The notes: generated by a model from the sequence alone, not told the origin. 64,000 nucleotides of DNA from Zobellia roscoffensis (GCF_015330165.1 NZ_JADDXT010000002.1:244503-308502), one strand, 5' to 3'. Positions 32,741 through 42,394 are shown, counted from the stretch's first letter. Numbers and translations: made by a program.

Positions 32741-33016
32741 CTAAACGATTTCTGCACTCAGTCCTGCTTCAAGTAATTTACCGCAACGGGGCTCTAAGTC
32801 TTTATACTCGCCTGTTTTTACAGTACACTTACCATTATAATGAACAATTAGCGAACATTGTTCTGCTTGAACGGGTGTATGATCACATACATCAACCAAG
32901 GTTTCTATAACATGGTCAAAAGTATTTACATCATCGTTAAAAACAACAATTTCGTTTTGTTTTACTACTTCTTCCTCTAACAGTAGCTCTTCCGATACTT
33001 TTTCTTTGAAACTCAT
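32741..33016 (-). CDS. clpS: ClpS adaptor of the ClpAP/ClpCP protease
   Basis: A 91-residue adaptor that delivers N-degron substrates to Clp. The substrate-binding core VVFNDDVNTFDHVIETLVDVC (about residues 24-44) with the conserved NDD and H is clear, followed by QAEQCSLIVHYNGKCTVKTGEY. Last gene of the DUF1599-BT_3928-tpiA-prmA-clpS unit, 27 bases after prmA. Confidence 0.94.
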   Translation of the reverse strand: MSFKEKVSEELLLEEEVVKQNEIVVFNDDVNTFDHVIETLVDVCDHTPVQAEQCSLIVHYNGKCTVKTGEYKDLEPRCGKLLEAGLSAEIV

Positions 33017-33043
33017 ACAATCAATTTAAAATAGTATACCTCT

Positions 33044-33880
33044 CTAAAATACGTATTTTACCGCAACCCAATTATTTTTTTGCAGATTTTTTTCAAATTT
33101 TAATCCTGACTTTACACAGGTTTCTGATATTAATGGAATGTCTTCTTCGTAAAAACCGCTTAAAAAAAGAGTTCCGTTTTCTTTCAGATTTTCAGCATAA
33201 ACAGGAATGTCTGCCAATAGAATATTCCTATTGATATTTGCTATTATAGTATCATATTTTCGTTCTCCCAATAACGAAGCATCTCCTTCAAACACAGAAA
33301 TATGGTCACATTCATTACGTTCTACGTTTTCCTTTGCATTTAAATAGCACCAATTATCAATATCAATAGCATCAATATGTTTGGCATTTTTCATAGCGGT
33401 TAAAATCGCCAAGACTCCGGTGCCACTTCCCATATCCAAAACATCTTTTCCGTCAAAGTCATTTTCAAGAATAAACTGAAGCATCATATGTGTGGTCTCA
33501 TGATGTCCTGTACCAAAACTCATTTTTGGCTCAATAACTATATCATATTGCACATTGGGCTTTTCATGAAATGGAGCACGAACCACACACTTATCAGCTA
33601 CTTGAATAGCCTCAAAATTCTCTTCCCAAGTGGCATTCCAATTTTCTTGTTCTATTTCCTTTATTGAAAATTCAACTTTAAACAATTCATTATCCAAAAT
33701 CTCTACGGACTCCAAAATATTCTCGTTCCAATCACCCTTTTGGATATAGGCTAACACCCCTTCCTCATTCTCAACGAAACTCTCAAAACCTACCTCACCA
33801 AGTTCCGCTATTAAAATATCTGAACCAGGTTGCAACGGGACTACGGTAAAATTATACTCAATATATATGGTATTCGACAT
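33044..33880 (-). CDS. prmA: Ribosomal protein L11 methyltransferase
   Basis: A 278-residue SAM-dependent methyltransferase that trimethylates ribosomal protein L11. The N-terminal substrate-recognition domain (about 1-90) precedes the catalytic domain with VLDMGSGTGVLAILTA (about 146-161), MSFGTGHHETTHMM (about 122-135), and IIANINRNIL (about 213-222). Length is normal for the Bacteroidetes form. It follows tpiA with a hairpin in between and precedes clpS closely. Confidence 0.95.
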   Translation of the reverse strand: MSNTIYIEYNFTVVPLQPGSDILIAELGEVGFESFVENEEGVLAYIQKGDWNENILESVEILDNELFKVEFSIKEIEQENWNATWEENFEAIQVADKCVVRAPFHEKPNVQYDIVIEPKMSFGTGHHETTHMMLQFILENDFDGKDVLDMGSGTGVLAILTAMKNAKHIDAIDIDNWCYLNAKENVERNECDHISVFEGDASLLGERKYDTIIANINRNILLADIPVYAENLKENGTLFLSGFYEEDIPLISETCVKSGLKFEKNLQKNNWVAVKYVF

Positions 33881-33985
33881 TTTCCTTTTTTTGAACGGAT
33901 TCTTGGTCGTGTTTATCTTCCTGTACTTACGAAAACCTCAATAGACTTTCTTCACTTTACTAATCGCAATTTCACTCTTAAATGA

Positions 33986-34015
33986 AAACCCTTTCCATAT
34001 ATACGGAAAGGGTTT
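33986..34015 (-). terminator. Weak terminator or processing hairpin between tpiA and prmA
   Basis: AAACCCTTTCC/GGAAAGGGTTT, 11-bp stem, loop of 8, but only four T residues follow on the minus strand. It may partly uncouple prmA-clpS from tpiA. Confidence 0.55.
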
Positions 34016-34038
34016 ATCAACTCATACTATATCTCTAA

Positions 34039-34788
34039 TTAGATTGCCTTTATAATAGCTACAAAATCATCTGCAACCAATGAGGCACCACCAATAAGAC
34101 CACCGTCTACATCTGGCTTACCAAAAATCTCTACTGCATTAGCAGGTTTTACACTACCTCCGTATAGAATAGAAACATTATTGGCGATAGTCGCGTCATA
34201 AGCTTCTGTAATTGTTTTACGAATAAAAGCATGCATTTCTTGCGCTTGTTCGGGCGAAGCTGTTTCTCCCGTACCAATAGCCCAAACTGGCTCATAAGCC
34301 AAAACTATTTTACTCCAATCAGAAGCCTCTAAAGAGAAAAGTGCGTTTTTCAATTGACTTTCTACTACCTTAAAATGATTATCTGATTTTCTATCCTCAA
34401 GTTCTTCACCAAAACAAAACATTACACGAATGTTTTTACCCAATGCAGTCACAACTTTTTTAGCCAATATTTCATCGGTTTCACCAAAGTAAGCTCTTCT
34501 TTCGGAGTGACCTATTATTGCTGTATTAATATCGATACTTAACAACATATCTGCAGAAATCTCACCTGTATAGGCACCGTTTTCAGCAAAATGCATATTC
34601 TGAGCAATAACTTCAATTACCGAAGAATCTAAAGTTTTAACAGCAGAGGCCAAGTTTACATACGTTGGGGCAACCATAACTTCAGCTTGTGTATCAGGCA
34701 ATTTAGCCGCCAATTCAGTCAACAAAGCTTCTGTTTCAGCCAAGTTTTTATTCATTTTCCAGTTTCCTGCAACAATTTTACTTCTCAT
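34039..34788 (-). CDS. tpiA: Triosephosphate isomerase
   Basis: A 249-residue TIM-barrel glycolytic enzyme interconverting dihydroxyacetone phosphate and glyceraldehyde-3-phosphate. Catalytic residues are visible: Lys in GNWKMNKN (residue 11), His in IIGHSERR (about 95), and Glu in LAYEPVWAIGTG (about 168). The phosphate-binding YGGSVKPANA and GLIGGASL are intact. It lies 58 bases after the BT_3928-like gene. Confidence 0.98.
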   Translation of the reverse strand: MRSKIVAGNWKMNKNLAETEALLTELAAKLPDTQAEVMVAPTYVNLASAVKTLDSSVIEVIAQNMHFAENGAYTGEISADMLLSIDINTAIIGHSERRAYFGETDEILAKKVVTALGKNIRVMFCFGEELEDRKSDNHFKVVESQLKNALFSLEASDWSKIVLAYEPVWAIGTGETASPEQAQEMHAFIRKTITEAYDATIANNVSILYGGSVKPANAVEIFGKPDVDGGLIGGASLVADDFVAIIKAI

Positions 34789-34846
34789 TTTTAAAGTGTT
34801 TTTGCGTTATCTATGGGGTTCAATTTAAAATCGTCGACTTAAAAAA

Positions 34847-35944
34847 TTAATCAAAAATCAACTCGTCTAAATCATTGTAATGTACTTTTTGTTTTATAGT
34901 TCCTTTTTCCAAAACCAATGCACCAGGATTAGATCGGACAATAGTTTTTAATGCTGTCTCATCTGTAAAATAAAATTCAAAATTAAGCTTATAATCCTTT
35001 ATTAAAGCTGCTTTTAACTCATCATTAGAGGCAGACATGCCAATTACCCTGTAACCTTTTTTAATAGCCTTATCCGTCACTTTCTTAACCTCAGAATAGG
35101 TGTCTCTGTTTGTCTTATGAAGGTCATACGCTATTATCATTACCAACTTAGGTTCTTGCAGTAGTGAATCTGCAAAATTAACTCCCTCCTGCTCTATGGT
35201 AAAATCATGAATAGGCGGCTCATAGCCCTTTTGTACTTCTGTAGTTTCCACATCAATAAAATCACCATCTACCTGCGGATAATCTCCTTGGGTTACAATT
35301 ATTTTATCCTCTCCCCCAACCTTAAACCGCCATGCATAATCATAAATCGGCTTAGGTGCATCATCTGGCACAGTCATACCTTCAGTAATATTAGCTCCAA
35401 TTTTATAGGGCCTAAAGTCAATAACAGGTAAGTGATTTAACACATAAACACAGTATCCTATACAAAGCACTAATGATGCGAGCGTTGCAATTCTTTTAGC
35501 ATTGGCACCAATAATAGGGGTAATAAACTGTCTGCCCTTAAAAAGAATAATGATAAAAACCAGAAGAATAATATCTTTTGTAAACGATTCCCATGGTGTA
35601 AGTTTAATTGCATCCCCAAAACAGCCGCAATCTGTAACCTTATTAAAATACGCCGAATAAAATGTTAGAAACGTAAAACCAATAATCATTAACAGTAAGC
35701 TCCATACGGTAAACTTTACTCTAAAACCCACCAAAAGCATTACCCCCAGAAGTACTTCAAAAATCACTACAAAAATAGAAATTGCTAAAGCATGGGGTTC
35801 AAAAAATGGAAGGTCAAGAACTCCTGAACTAAAATATTCTTCTAACTTAAAAGAGAAACCTACAGGGTCATTCAGTTTTATAAAACCGCTGATGATAAAA
35901 AGTATACCTACAAATACTCGGCTAATGCCAACAAGATATTTCAT
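34847..35944 (-). CDS. BT_3928-like membrane protein: DoxX domain plus thioredoxin-like domain
   Basis: A 365-residue fusion. The first about 175 residues are a DoxX/MauE-like four-helix membrane domain (SRVFVGILFIISGFIKLNDPVGF, then FEVLLGVMLLVGF and the TDCGCFGDAI motif with two Cys). The C-terminal part (about 240-365) resembles a thioredoxin-fold domain lacking a CxxC motif. The CGCF pair together with a thioredoxin-like domain suggests a role in envelope thiol chemistry, but the function is unknown. One base separates it from DUF1599, and the gene order with tpiA is conserved in Flavobacteriaceae. Confidence 0.85.
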   Translation of the reverse strand: MKYLVGISRVFVGILFIISGFIKLNDPVGFSFKLEEYFSSGVLDLPFFEPHALAISIFVVIFEVLLGVMLLVGFRVKFTVWSLLLMIIGFTFLTFYSAYFNKVTDCGCFGDAIKLTPWESFTKDIILLVFIIILFKGRQFITPIIGANAKRIATLASLVLCIGYCVYVLNHLPVIDFRPYKIGANITEGMTVPDDAPKPIYDYAWRFKVGGEDKIIVTQGDYPQVDGDFIDVETTEVQKGYEPPIHDFTIEQEGVNFADSLLQEPKLVMIIAYDLHKTNRDTYSEVKKVTDKAIKKGYRVIGMSASNDELKAALIKDYKLNFEFYFTDETALKTIVRSNPGALVLEKGTIKQKVHYNDLDELIFD

Positions 35945-35945
35945 A

Positions 35946-36494
35946 TTATGATTTAGAGGTTACACCAAGATGAATCATTGCAAAAATTGCATAATTGACC
36001 ATATCTTGATAATTAGCATCAATACCTTCGCTTACTAAAGTTTTACCTTTATTATCCTCTATTTGCTTAACGCGTAAAAGCTTTTGCAAAATTAAGTCTG
36101 TCAAAGAACTGACCCGCATATCTCGCCAAGCCTCACCATAGTCATGGTTTTTATTCTCCATAAGTGTTTTGGTGGTTGTTGCATGTTTATCAAAAAGAGA
36201 TACGGCCTCTTCTACGGAAAGATCTGGCTGATCGGCAATACCTTTCTCTAATTGAATAAGTGCCATTATAGAATAGTTAATAATCCCAATGAACTCGGAA
36301 CGTTCGCCTTCATCTACCTTACGTATTTCGTTTTCTTGTAAACTTCGGATGCGTTGCGCTTTAATAAAAATCTGATCCGTTAATGAGGGAAGCCTTAAGA
36401 TTCGCCAAGCGCTGCCGTAGTCTTTCATTTTCTTTTCAAAGAGGTCTCTACAAGTTTTGATTACCTCATCATATTCTTCGGATGTCTTTTGCAT
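35946..36494 (-). CDS. DUF1599 protein with two tandem domain copies
   Basis: A 182-residue cytoplasmic, helical protein made of two copies of the same about 75-residue unit: KKMKDYGSAWRILRLPSLTDQI (about 22-43) and NKNHDYGEAWRDMRVSSLTDLI (about 112-133), each followed by an INYSIMALIQL / VNYAIFAMIHL helix. DUF1599 (also described as a nucleotide-modification-associated domain) has no established function in core genomes. Its first position in the tpiA unit, divergent from folP, is conserved in Flavobacteriaceae. Confidence 0.88.
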   Translation of the reverse strand: MQKTSEEYDEVIKTCRDLFEKKMKDYGSAWRILRLPSLTDQIFIKAQRIRSLQENEIRKVDEGERSEFIGIINYSIMALIQLEKGIADQPDLSVEEAVSLFDKHATTTKTLMENKNHDYGEAWRDMRVSSLTDLILQKLLRVKQIEDNKGKTLVSEGIDANYQDMVNYAIFAMIHLGVTSKS

Positions 36495-36600
36495 GGCTAT
36501 CCCTTCTAATTTGCGTAAATTTCACTCAAAATTTTGAATTATTCAAAGTTCGTGTTTTAAACTTGGTTAATCAAGGGATACGGCTTCAACTTTACCACAT

Positions 36601-37428
36601 ATGACTCTAAATTGTAAAGGCAACCTCATAGACCTATCTATTCCAAAAGTAATGGGCATTTTAAACCATACTCCGGACTCGTTTTTTGACGGTGGAAAAT
36701 ATCAAAATGAAACTGCAATTTTAAAGCAAGTCGAAAAAATGTTGAATGACGGAGCCACCTTTATTGATGTTGGCGGCTACAGTTCTAGACCCGGTGCCGA
36801 CCATGTTACAGAAGAGGAAGAATTAAGTCGCATGACCCCCCTTACCAAACTATTACTAAAACATTTTCCAGAAATCATTCTATCTATAGATACCTTCAGA
36901 AGCAAAGTGGCTTCCGCTTGTCTTGATGCAGGTGCAGCCATTATAAATGATATTTCTGCAGGAAAATTAGATAAAAACATGCTTTCTACCGTTGCCAAAC
37001 ATCACGCGCCCTATATTATGATGCACATGAAAGGCACGCCGCAAAATATGCAGCAACAAACAGACTACAACAACCTTTTAATAGATGTGATACAGTATTT
37101 TTCAGAGCGAATTTCCGCTGCCAAAGCCCTAGGAATTGTAGATATTATGGTAGACCCAGGCTTTGGTTTTGCCAAAACCACGGAGCAGAATTATGAAATT
37201 CTACAAAAACTTGAGCTTTTTAAGAACTTAGACCACCCTATTTTAATTGGTGTAAGTAGAAAATCCATGATTTACAAAGTACTTAAAACCGATGCAGAGA
37301 GGGCCTTAAACGGCACAACGGCACTTCATATGGCAGCATTAATGAAAGGCGCCAATATTTTAAGGGTTCATGACGTTAAAGAAGCGTATGAATGTGTTAA
37401 ACTTGCAGAAGAATTAATGCCTTGTTAA
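36601..37428 (+). CDS. folP: Dihydropteroate synthase
   Basis: A 275-residue TIM-barrel enzyme that joins p-aminobenzoate to dihydropterin pyrophosphate in folate synthesis; target of sulphonamides. Marks: MGILNHTPDSFFDGGKY (about 18-34), IDVGGYSSRPGA, ISIDTFRSKVA (about 97-107), IINDISAGK and DPGFGFAKT (about 183-191), and GVSRKSMI. It is divergent from DUF1599 and followed by cdaA after 41 bases, a common Bacteroidetes pairing. Confidence 0.97.
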   Translation: MTLNCKGNLIDLSIPKVMGILNHTPDSFFDGGKYQNETAILKQVEKMLNDGATFIDVGGYSSRPGADHVTEEEELSRMTPLTKLLLKHFPEIILSIDTFRSKVASACLDAGAAIINDISAGKLDKNMLSTVAKHHAPYIMMHMKGTPQNMQQQTDYNNLLIDVIQYFSERISAAKALGIVDIMVDPGFGFAKTTEQNYEILQKLELFKNLDHPILIGVSRKSMIYKVLKTDAERALNGTTALHMAALMKGANILRVHDVKEAYECVKLAEELMPC

Positions 37429-37469
37429 AAGTGTATGGTTTTCATTAATTTTACAAAAACACCTCCGAA

Positions 37470-38258
37470 TTGGATTTTCTGAATTTTCTTGAATTTAAGA
37501 TTACCGATATACTAGATATTATTCTGGTAGCCATACTGCTATACTATATCTACAAATTAGTACGCGGCTCTGTAGCTATTAATATTTTTATCGGTATCGT
37601 TATTGTTTGGGGTTTTTGGAAACTTACGGAACTACTGGGCATGGAAATGATCAGTAGCCTGGTGGGTGCCTTTATGCAAGTAGGCCTTATTGCCTTGATT
37701 ATTGTTTTTCAACAAGAAATTAGAAAATTTCTTTTAATGATTGGATCTACCAACTTTGCCAATAAAAGAAACTTCATAAAACATTTTAAGTTTTTGAAAC
37801 AAGACGGTGTTACAGTAAGTATGGATGTTGATGCCATTATCTCCGCTTGCAAAAAAATGAGTTCCACTAAAACAGGTGCCTTAATTGTTTTAGAACGAAA
37901 TAACTCTTTGGACTACATCAAATCTTCTGGGGACAAAATGCATATTGAAGTAAACAAACCTATTTTAGAAAGCATCTTTTATAAGAACAGCCCGTTGCAC
38001 GATGGCGCTGCAGTCATAGAAAACAACTATGTGGTTGCAACTAGGGTAATTTTACCCGTTTCCAATGAACGTAACATACCATTGCGTTTTGGTCTTCGTC
38101 ATAGAGCTGCCGTTGGTATTTCCGAAAAAACTGATGCCTTAGCATTAGTAGTTAGTGAAGAAACAGGAAATATCTCGTATATTAAAAGTGGGAGATTCAT
38201 CGATTTTGGCAGTATGGATGAATTAAGTTCTATTATTAAAGATGATTTAATAGATTAA
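37470..38258 (+). CDS. cdaA: Diadenylate cyclase CdaA
   Basis: A 262-residue inner-membrane enzyme that makes cyclic di-AMP from two ATP. Three N-terminal membrane helices (about residues 12-30, 36-54, 60-82) precede the DAC domain. The catalytic DGA is at 178-180 (LHDGAAVIENN) and RHR at 210-212 (FGLRHRAAVG). The start is TTG at 37470; no ATG gives the family N-terminus DFLNFLEFKITDILDI. Its last four bases overlap the convergent ABC transporter gene. Cyclic di-AMP commonly controls potassium and osmotic balance. Confidence 0.95.
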   Translation: MDFLNFLEFKITDILDIILVAILLYYIYKLVRGSVAINIFIGIVIVWGFWKLTELLGMEMISSLVGAFMQVGLIALIIVFQQEIRKFLLMIGSTNFANKRNFIKHFKFLKQDGVTVSMDVDAIISACKKMSSTKTGALIVLERNNSLDYIKSSGDKMHIEVNKPILESIFYKNSPLHDGAAVIENNYVVATRVILPVSNERNIPLRFGLRHRAAVGISEKTDALALVVSEETGNISYIKSGRFIDFGSMDELSSIIKDDLID

Positions 38259-40030
38259 GCCACTTCCTCAGAAAGAAACTGAGCCTCATAAAGGCTACTG
38301 TAATACCCTCCTTTTTTCAACAGTTGCTTATGTGTTCCCGTTTCAACTATTTTTCCGGCATCCATCACGATAATCTTATCCGCTTTCTTTATGGTAGCCA
38401 AACGGTGGGCAATAATAATAGAAGTTCTACCTTCTGTAATTTTCTCAGTTGCCCTTTGTATCAACTGCTCGGAATAGGTATCCACAGATGATGTTGCCTC
38501 ATCTAAAACTAAAATACTTGGATTGCTTACATAGGCGCGCAAGAACGCAATTAGTTGGCGTTGCCCACTAGACAGCATTATACCCCTTTCTTTTACATTA
38601 TAAAGATAACTGCCCGGAAGACTGGTAATAAACTCATCTACCCCGATCTCTTTGGCCGCCGCTTCAATTTGTTCAAGACTAATAGCATCGCTCTTTAAAG
38701 AAATATTATTCTCAATTGTATCAGCAAAAAGAAATACATCTTGGAGTACAACGGCAATCTGAGATCGCAACGAAGTCAAACTAAAATCTTTAATATCTAC
38801 ATCATCAACTAAGATAGAACCTGAATTAATCTCGTAAAACCGATTCAATAAATTAATGATAGTAGACTTTCCGGCACCAGTAGCACCAACAATAGCTACG
38901 GTCTCCCCTGCTTTCACCTCAAAAGAAACACCATGAAGCACTTCTTCATCTTCCAAGTACCCGAAGCGTACATCTTTAAAAGCAATATCTCCCTTAACAT
39001 CGTCTTTAACCACTGTTCCTAAATCTTGAATATTGCTCTGCGTATCCAAAATTTTAAAAACCCTGTTTGCCGCTACCATCCCCATTTGTAGCGTATTGAA
39101 CTTATCTGCGATTTGCCGTAAAGGACGAAAAAGCATATCTATCAACAGTATAAAAGCGAACAACGTACCCAATTCCTCTTTAGAAAGATTAGAAACATTC
39201 TGCAGCCCACCATACCAAACAATAAGCCCCACGGCAATGGATGAAGAAATTTCTGCAATCGGAAAGAAAATGGAGTTGTACCACACCGTTTTTAACCAAG
39301 CATTCTGGTGCTTCTCATTAATAACTCTAAATTTCTCACTTTCAATTTTCTCACGGGTAAACAATTGTACGATTTTCATACCCGTAATCCGCTCCTGTAC
39401 AAATGAATTAAGATTGGAAACTTGCGCTCTTACCTCCGCAAAAGCAACTTTCATAGCCTTTTGAAATAGGCGAGTTGCATAAAGTATTAATGGTAGAATG
39501 GCAAAAACGATAAGTGCCAAACGCCAGTTCATTACTAACATTACCACAGCAGCAACCAGCATTTTTAGCAAATCTGCGACGATAACAAAAAAACCTTGGC
39601 TGAAAATCTCACCTATTCGTTGCATATCCGCAACTGCACGAGTAACCAATACACCTAATGAAGAGTTATCAAAATACTTCATCCTAAAGCCTAGCATATG
39701 CTGAAATAGCTTGATGCGAATATCCTTAATAACCGATTCACCCAACCAGTTGGCGTAATAATTGAACAAAAGTTGACAAATAACCTGCCCTAAGAGAACA
39801 CCGGCCATTGCCAAGGTTAGGATTAATAACTTCTCCTCATTCCCTAATTTAATCGCATCATCAATAATCTTCTGGACGATTATTGGAGTCATCACTGCAA
39901 AGCCCGATAAAAGGATTGCCGCAAGGGCAACCCCATAAAAGGTGGTTCGATACGGACGCGTATGCGCCAAAAGACGCTTAAACAAACGCATATCAAATGC
40001 TTTTCCCGAATCTTTATCCATGCTTTTCAA
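38255..40030 (-). CDS. ABC transporter, fused permease and ATPase (MdlB/MsbA-like exporter)
   Basis: A 591-residue half-transporter. Six membrane helices lie in about residues 20-320 and the nucleotide-binding domain in about 345-585. Walker A is GATGAGKST, the signature is LSSGQRQL (LSGGQ variant frequent in Bacteroidetes), and Walker B is ILVLDEATSSVD with the H-loop IIAHRLAT. It functions as a homo- or heterodimer exporting lipids, peptides or drugs; the substrate is unknown. The start overlaps the 3' end of truA by 17 bases (ATG 40030) or 8 bases (ATG 40021), suggesting translational coupling. Confidence 0.9.
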   Translation of the reverse strand: MKSMDKDSGKAFDMRLFKRLLAHTRPYRTTFYGVALAAILLSGFAVMTPIIVQKIIDDAIKLGNEEKLLILTLAMAGVLLGQVICQLLFNYYANWLGESVIKDIRIKLFQHMLGFRMKYFDNSSLGVLVTRAVADMQRIGEIFSQGFFVIVADLLKMLVAAVVMLVMNWRLALIVFAILPLILYATRLFQKAMKVAFAEVRAQVSNLNSFVQERITGMKIVQLFTREKIESEKFRVINEKHQNAWLKTVWYNSIFFPIAEISSSIAVGLIVWYGGLQNVSNLSKEELGTLFAFILLIDMLFRPLRQIADKFNTLQMGMVAANRVFKILDTQSNIQDLGTVVKDDVKGDIAFKDVRFGYLEDEEVLHGVSFEVKAGETVAIVGATGAGKSTIINLLNRFYEINSGSILVDDVDIKDFSLTSLRSQIAVVLQDVFLFADTIENNISLKSDAISLEQIEAAAKEIGVDEFITSLPGSYLYNVKERGIMLSSGQRQLIAFLRAYVSNPSILVLDEATSSVDTYSEQLIQRATEKITEGRTSIIIAHRLATIKKADKIIVMDAGKIVETGTHKQLLKKGGYYSSLYEAQFLSEEVA

Positions 40031-40766
40031 TACTCTTTTTGGGGTATAAAACAGAAGTCAAATATAGCCCTTTTGCCGGTACCGATGGCCCCGCATTACT
40101 TCTGTTCTTGCTATTTATGATTGATTTAACATCGTCCACTTTTATTTTACCTGTGCCTACATCTAGCAAAGTACCTACCACGGCACGCACCATATTTCTT
40201 AGGAACCGGTCTGCAGTTATGGTAAAGACAAGTCTATCTTCTTTTAACTCCCAAACCGCCTTTTTCACATCGCATAAATACGTCTTTACATCTGTATGCG
40301 TTTTTGAAAAACATTCAAAATCATTATACTGAAGAAGTAAACGTGCAGCTTCGTTCATTGCCACAACATTCAAGGTGTGTTTTATGTAATGTGCAAAATC
40401 ACCTAAAAACGGGTTCTTATATTGCAACACCCAATATTCATAAGTACGTTCTTCCGCATCAAACCGTGCATGGGCATCAGAGTTTACCAGAAAAACATCA
40501 TGCACCGCAATGGCTTCTGGCAATAGGGAATTCAATCTATATACGAACTGATCTAAATCTTGAATTTCATCAACGTTAAAATGGGCGAACATTTGCTTGG
40601 CATGAACACCTGCATCCGTCCTTCCCGCTCCCGTTAATGCTACCGGCATACGCAACAAAGTGGAAAAAGCTTTTTCTAGAACTTCCTGCACGGTAATGGC
40701 GTTAGGTTGGTTCTGCCAACCATGATAGTCTTTACCCAAGTATGAAAATTCAACGAAATATCTCAA
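40014..40766 (-). CDS. truA: tRNA pseudouridine(38-40) synthase TruA
   Basis: A 250-residue enzyme that makes pseudouridine at positions 38-40 of the tRNA anticodon arm. The catalytic Asp51 lies in GAGRTDAGVHA, and the N-terminal VEFSYLGKDYHGWQNQP and C-terminal FLRNMVRAVVGTLLDVG are canonical. Its 3' end overlaps the start of the ABC transporter gene. Confidence 0.96.
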   Translation of the reverse strand: MRYFVEFSYLGKDYHGWQNQPNAITVQEVLEKAFSTLLRMPVALTGAGRTDAGVHAKQMFAHFNVDEIQDLDQFVYRLNSLLPEAIAVHDVFLVNSDAHARFDAEERTYEYWVLQYKNPFLGDFAHYIKHTLNVVAMNEAARLLLQYNDFECFSKTHTDVKTYLCDVKKAVWELKEDRLVFTITADRFLRNMVRAVVGTLLDVGTGKIKVDDVKSIINSKNRSNAGPSVPAKGLYLTSVLYPKKSIEKHG

Positions 40767-40879
40767 CTGAAACCTTTAATTTTGTGAAGCTCAAAGATAC
40801 TTCTCTTTAAGCAAACAGAACAAGGCCTTAAAAATTATTGATAAGGTTAAATCTCACAACATAATTTCTTCCCAATTAG

Positions 40880-41374
40880 ATGACCAAAATCCTATTACTT
40901 TCCGATACCCATTCACACATGGACGACACTATTTTAAAGTATGCCCGTCAAGCGGATGAAATATGGCATGCGGGTGATATTGGCACTTTGGAAATAACCG
41001 ATACACTTCAAAAAATAAAACCTTTAAGAGCTGTGTATGGAAATATTGATGACCATGTGATTCAAAAAGAATTTCCCCTAAACGACCGTTTTTTCTGTGA
41101 AGGTGTTGAAGTTTTTATGACCCACATTGGTGGCTACCCCCCTAAATACAATGTAAGAACCCGAGATATTATCAGAGCGAATCCTCCTAAATTATTTATA
41201 TCCGGACATTCCCATATCCTTAAAGTTATGATGGATAAAAAATTGGGCGTGCTACATATGAACCCTGGCGCTTGTGGCAAACACGGTTTTCACCAGGTAA
41301 GGACCATGCTTCGTTTTGTTATAGACGGAAAGGAAATAAAAGATTTAGAAGTTGTAGAACTTGGAAAAAGATAA
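40880..41374 (+). CDS. YfcE/MJ0936-type metallophosphoesterase
   Basis: A 164-residue two-metal phosphodiesterase. Metal ligands are visible in order: LLSDTHSHMDD (about 5-15), IWHAGDIGT (about 31-39), VYGNIDDH (about 53-60), MTHIGGY (about 80-86) and SGHSHI (about 108-113). Such proteins cleave phosphodiesters in vitro; the physiological substrate is not known. Divergent from truA. A hairpin (about 41381-41404, GGGCAGC/GCCGCCC with one mismatch) followed by TCATTTTT may terminate it. Confidence 0.88.
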   Translation: MTKILLLSDTHSHMDDTILKYARQADEIWHAGDIGTLEITDTLQKIKPLRAVYGNIDDHVIQKEFPLNDRFFCEGVEVFMTHIGGYPPKYNVRTRDIIRANPPKLFISGHSHILKVMMDKKLGVLHMNPGACGKHGFHQVRTMLRFVIDGKEIKDLEVVELGKR

Positions 41375-41418
41375 AAATATAGGGCAGCAATTCTATTGGC
41401 CGCCCTCATTTTTCTCTA

Positions 41419-42279
41419 TTAATACTCTAACGAAAGTCCCAAAGAGAAGGTACCTCCGTCGTATATATTTTTGCGCTCCACTAAAAAACCCGAATAATCA
41501 GAATAATTGGCTACCAAATTTAAATGGTCCGTTAGCTTATACATAGATGTAATTCCAAAATTGGTAAAAGTCGTGCCTTCGCCATACAGGAAAGAACCAC
41601 TTTGATTGTTGGTTTCTGAAGATAATTTTTCCTGAATTTTCAATTTCCCTATTAAATACAACTTATCGAAGAATAAATGACCTACTTCTGCCCCAACCTG
41701 AAGTTGGTTGCTAAAAGATTCTGTTCTAAAATTTACACTGGTAAATGCAGAGGCATATGTCTTTCCGTTTGCAAAACCATGAGAAGCAGCTAAAGTTGTC
41801 CAAACATTAAACTCTCCATCTGATAGCGGAAGGTTAATTTCATTGAACTGACCAAAATCATCTGCACTCTTAGATTGCGCAAAATTCTCACCGCTATTAC
41901 TAGGAATATCTAAAGCTACCTGCAAAGACAAGGGAAAATTCTTCAGTAGTTTATACTTTACAGCTAATTGAATATTTCCTACCCCACCAACTGTTTCGGT
42001 AGTACTAAAGCTATTCAACCGCACAATAGGCACGTCCACTAAAGCCGTAAATCGGTCTGAGATACCGTATTCGCCATATAGCAATAACCCACTACTATTA
42101 AAGGTACTACCTTGATCTGCCAACCGACCCTCTGTAGTATAATAATCGCTAGAGGAAAAGTAAGATGCGGTAGCTTGCACATAAAATCCTTTCGCTTCTC
42201 GTGTCCATCCACTTTGTGCTTGTAAAAAATGTGCTCCAAAACAGCACAGCAAGAGGATAATATATTTATTTTTTTTCAT
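41419..42279 (-). CDS. Outer-membrane beta-barrel protein (transporter-like)
   Basis: A 286-residue exported protein: signal peptide about residues 1-21 (ending HFLQAQSG), then amphipathic beta strands, glycine turns and a C-terminal aromatic strand (FSLGLSLEY). It looks like the Bacteroidetes relatives of the MetA-pathway-of-phenol-degradation/porin-like group (strand pattern LLYGEYGISDRFTALVDVPI). No conserved catalytic residue is expected. The substrate is unknown. It is separated from the upstream DM13 gene by a terminator, so it has its own promoter. Confidence 0.75.
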   Translation of the reverse strand: MKKNKYIILLLCCFGAHFLQAQSGWTREAKGFYVQATASYFSSSDYYTTEGRLADQGSTFNSSGLLLYGEYGISDRFTALVDVPIVRLNSFSTTETVGGVGNIQLAVKYKLLKNFPLSLQVALDIPSNSGENFAQSKSADDFGQFNEINLPLSDGEFNVWTTLAASHGFANGKTYASAFTSVNFRTESFSNQLQVGAEVGHLFFDKLYLIGKLKIQEKLSSETNNQSGSFLYGEGTTFTNFGITSMYKLTDHLNLVANYSDYSGFLVERKNIYDGGTFSLGLSLEY

Positions 42280-42335
42280 AATTCCGTTACTTTACTAATA
42301 GGTATTATTTGGTATTAAACCGAATACCTAAAAAA

Positions 42336-42394
42336 GAAAAAAGCCTTTGGGAGACATAGAAAAACAGAATCATGTGTTTCTATTCCCAAAGGCT
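42336..42394 (-). terminator. Terminator of the DM13 lipoprotein gene
   Basis: Long stem: AGCCTTTGGGA/TCCCAAAGGCT plus an inner ATAGAAA/TTTCTAT, followed on the minus strand by six T residues. Confidence 0.9.

Noticed and set aside
38255..38258. Four-base convergent overlap of cdaA and the ABC transporter gene
   Set aside because: Short tail-to-tail overlaps are common in compact genomes; nothing unusual follows from it.
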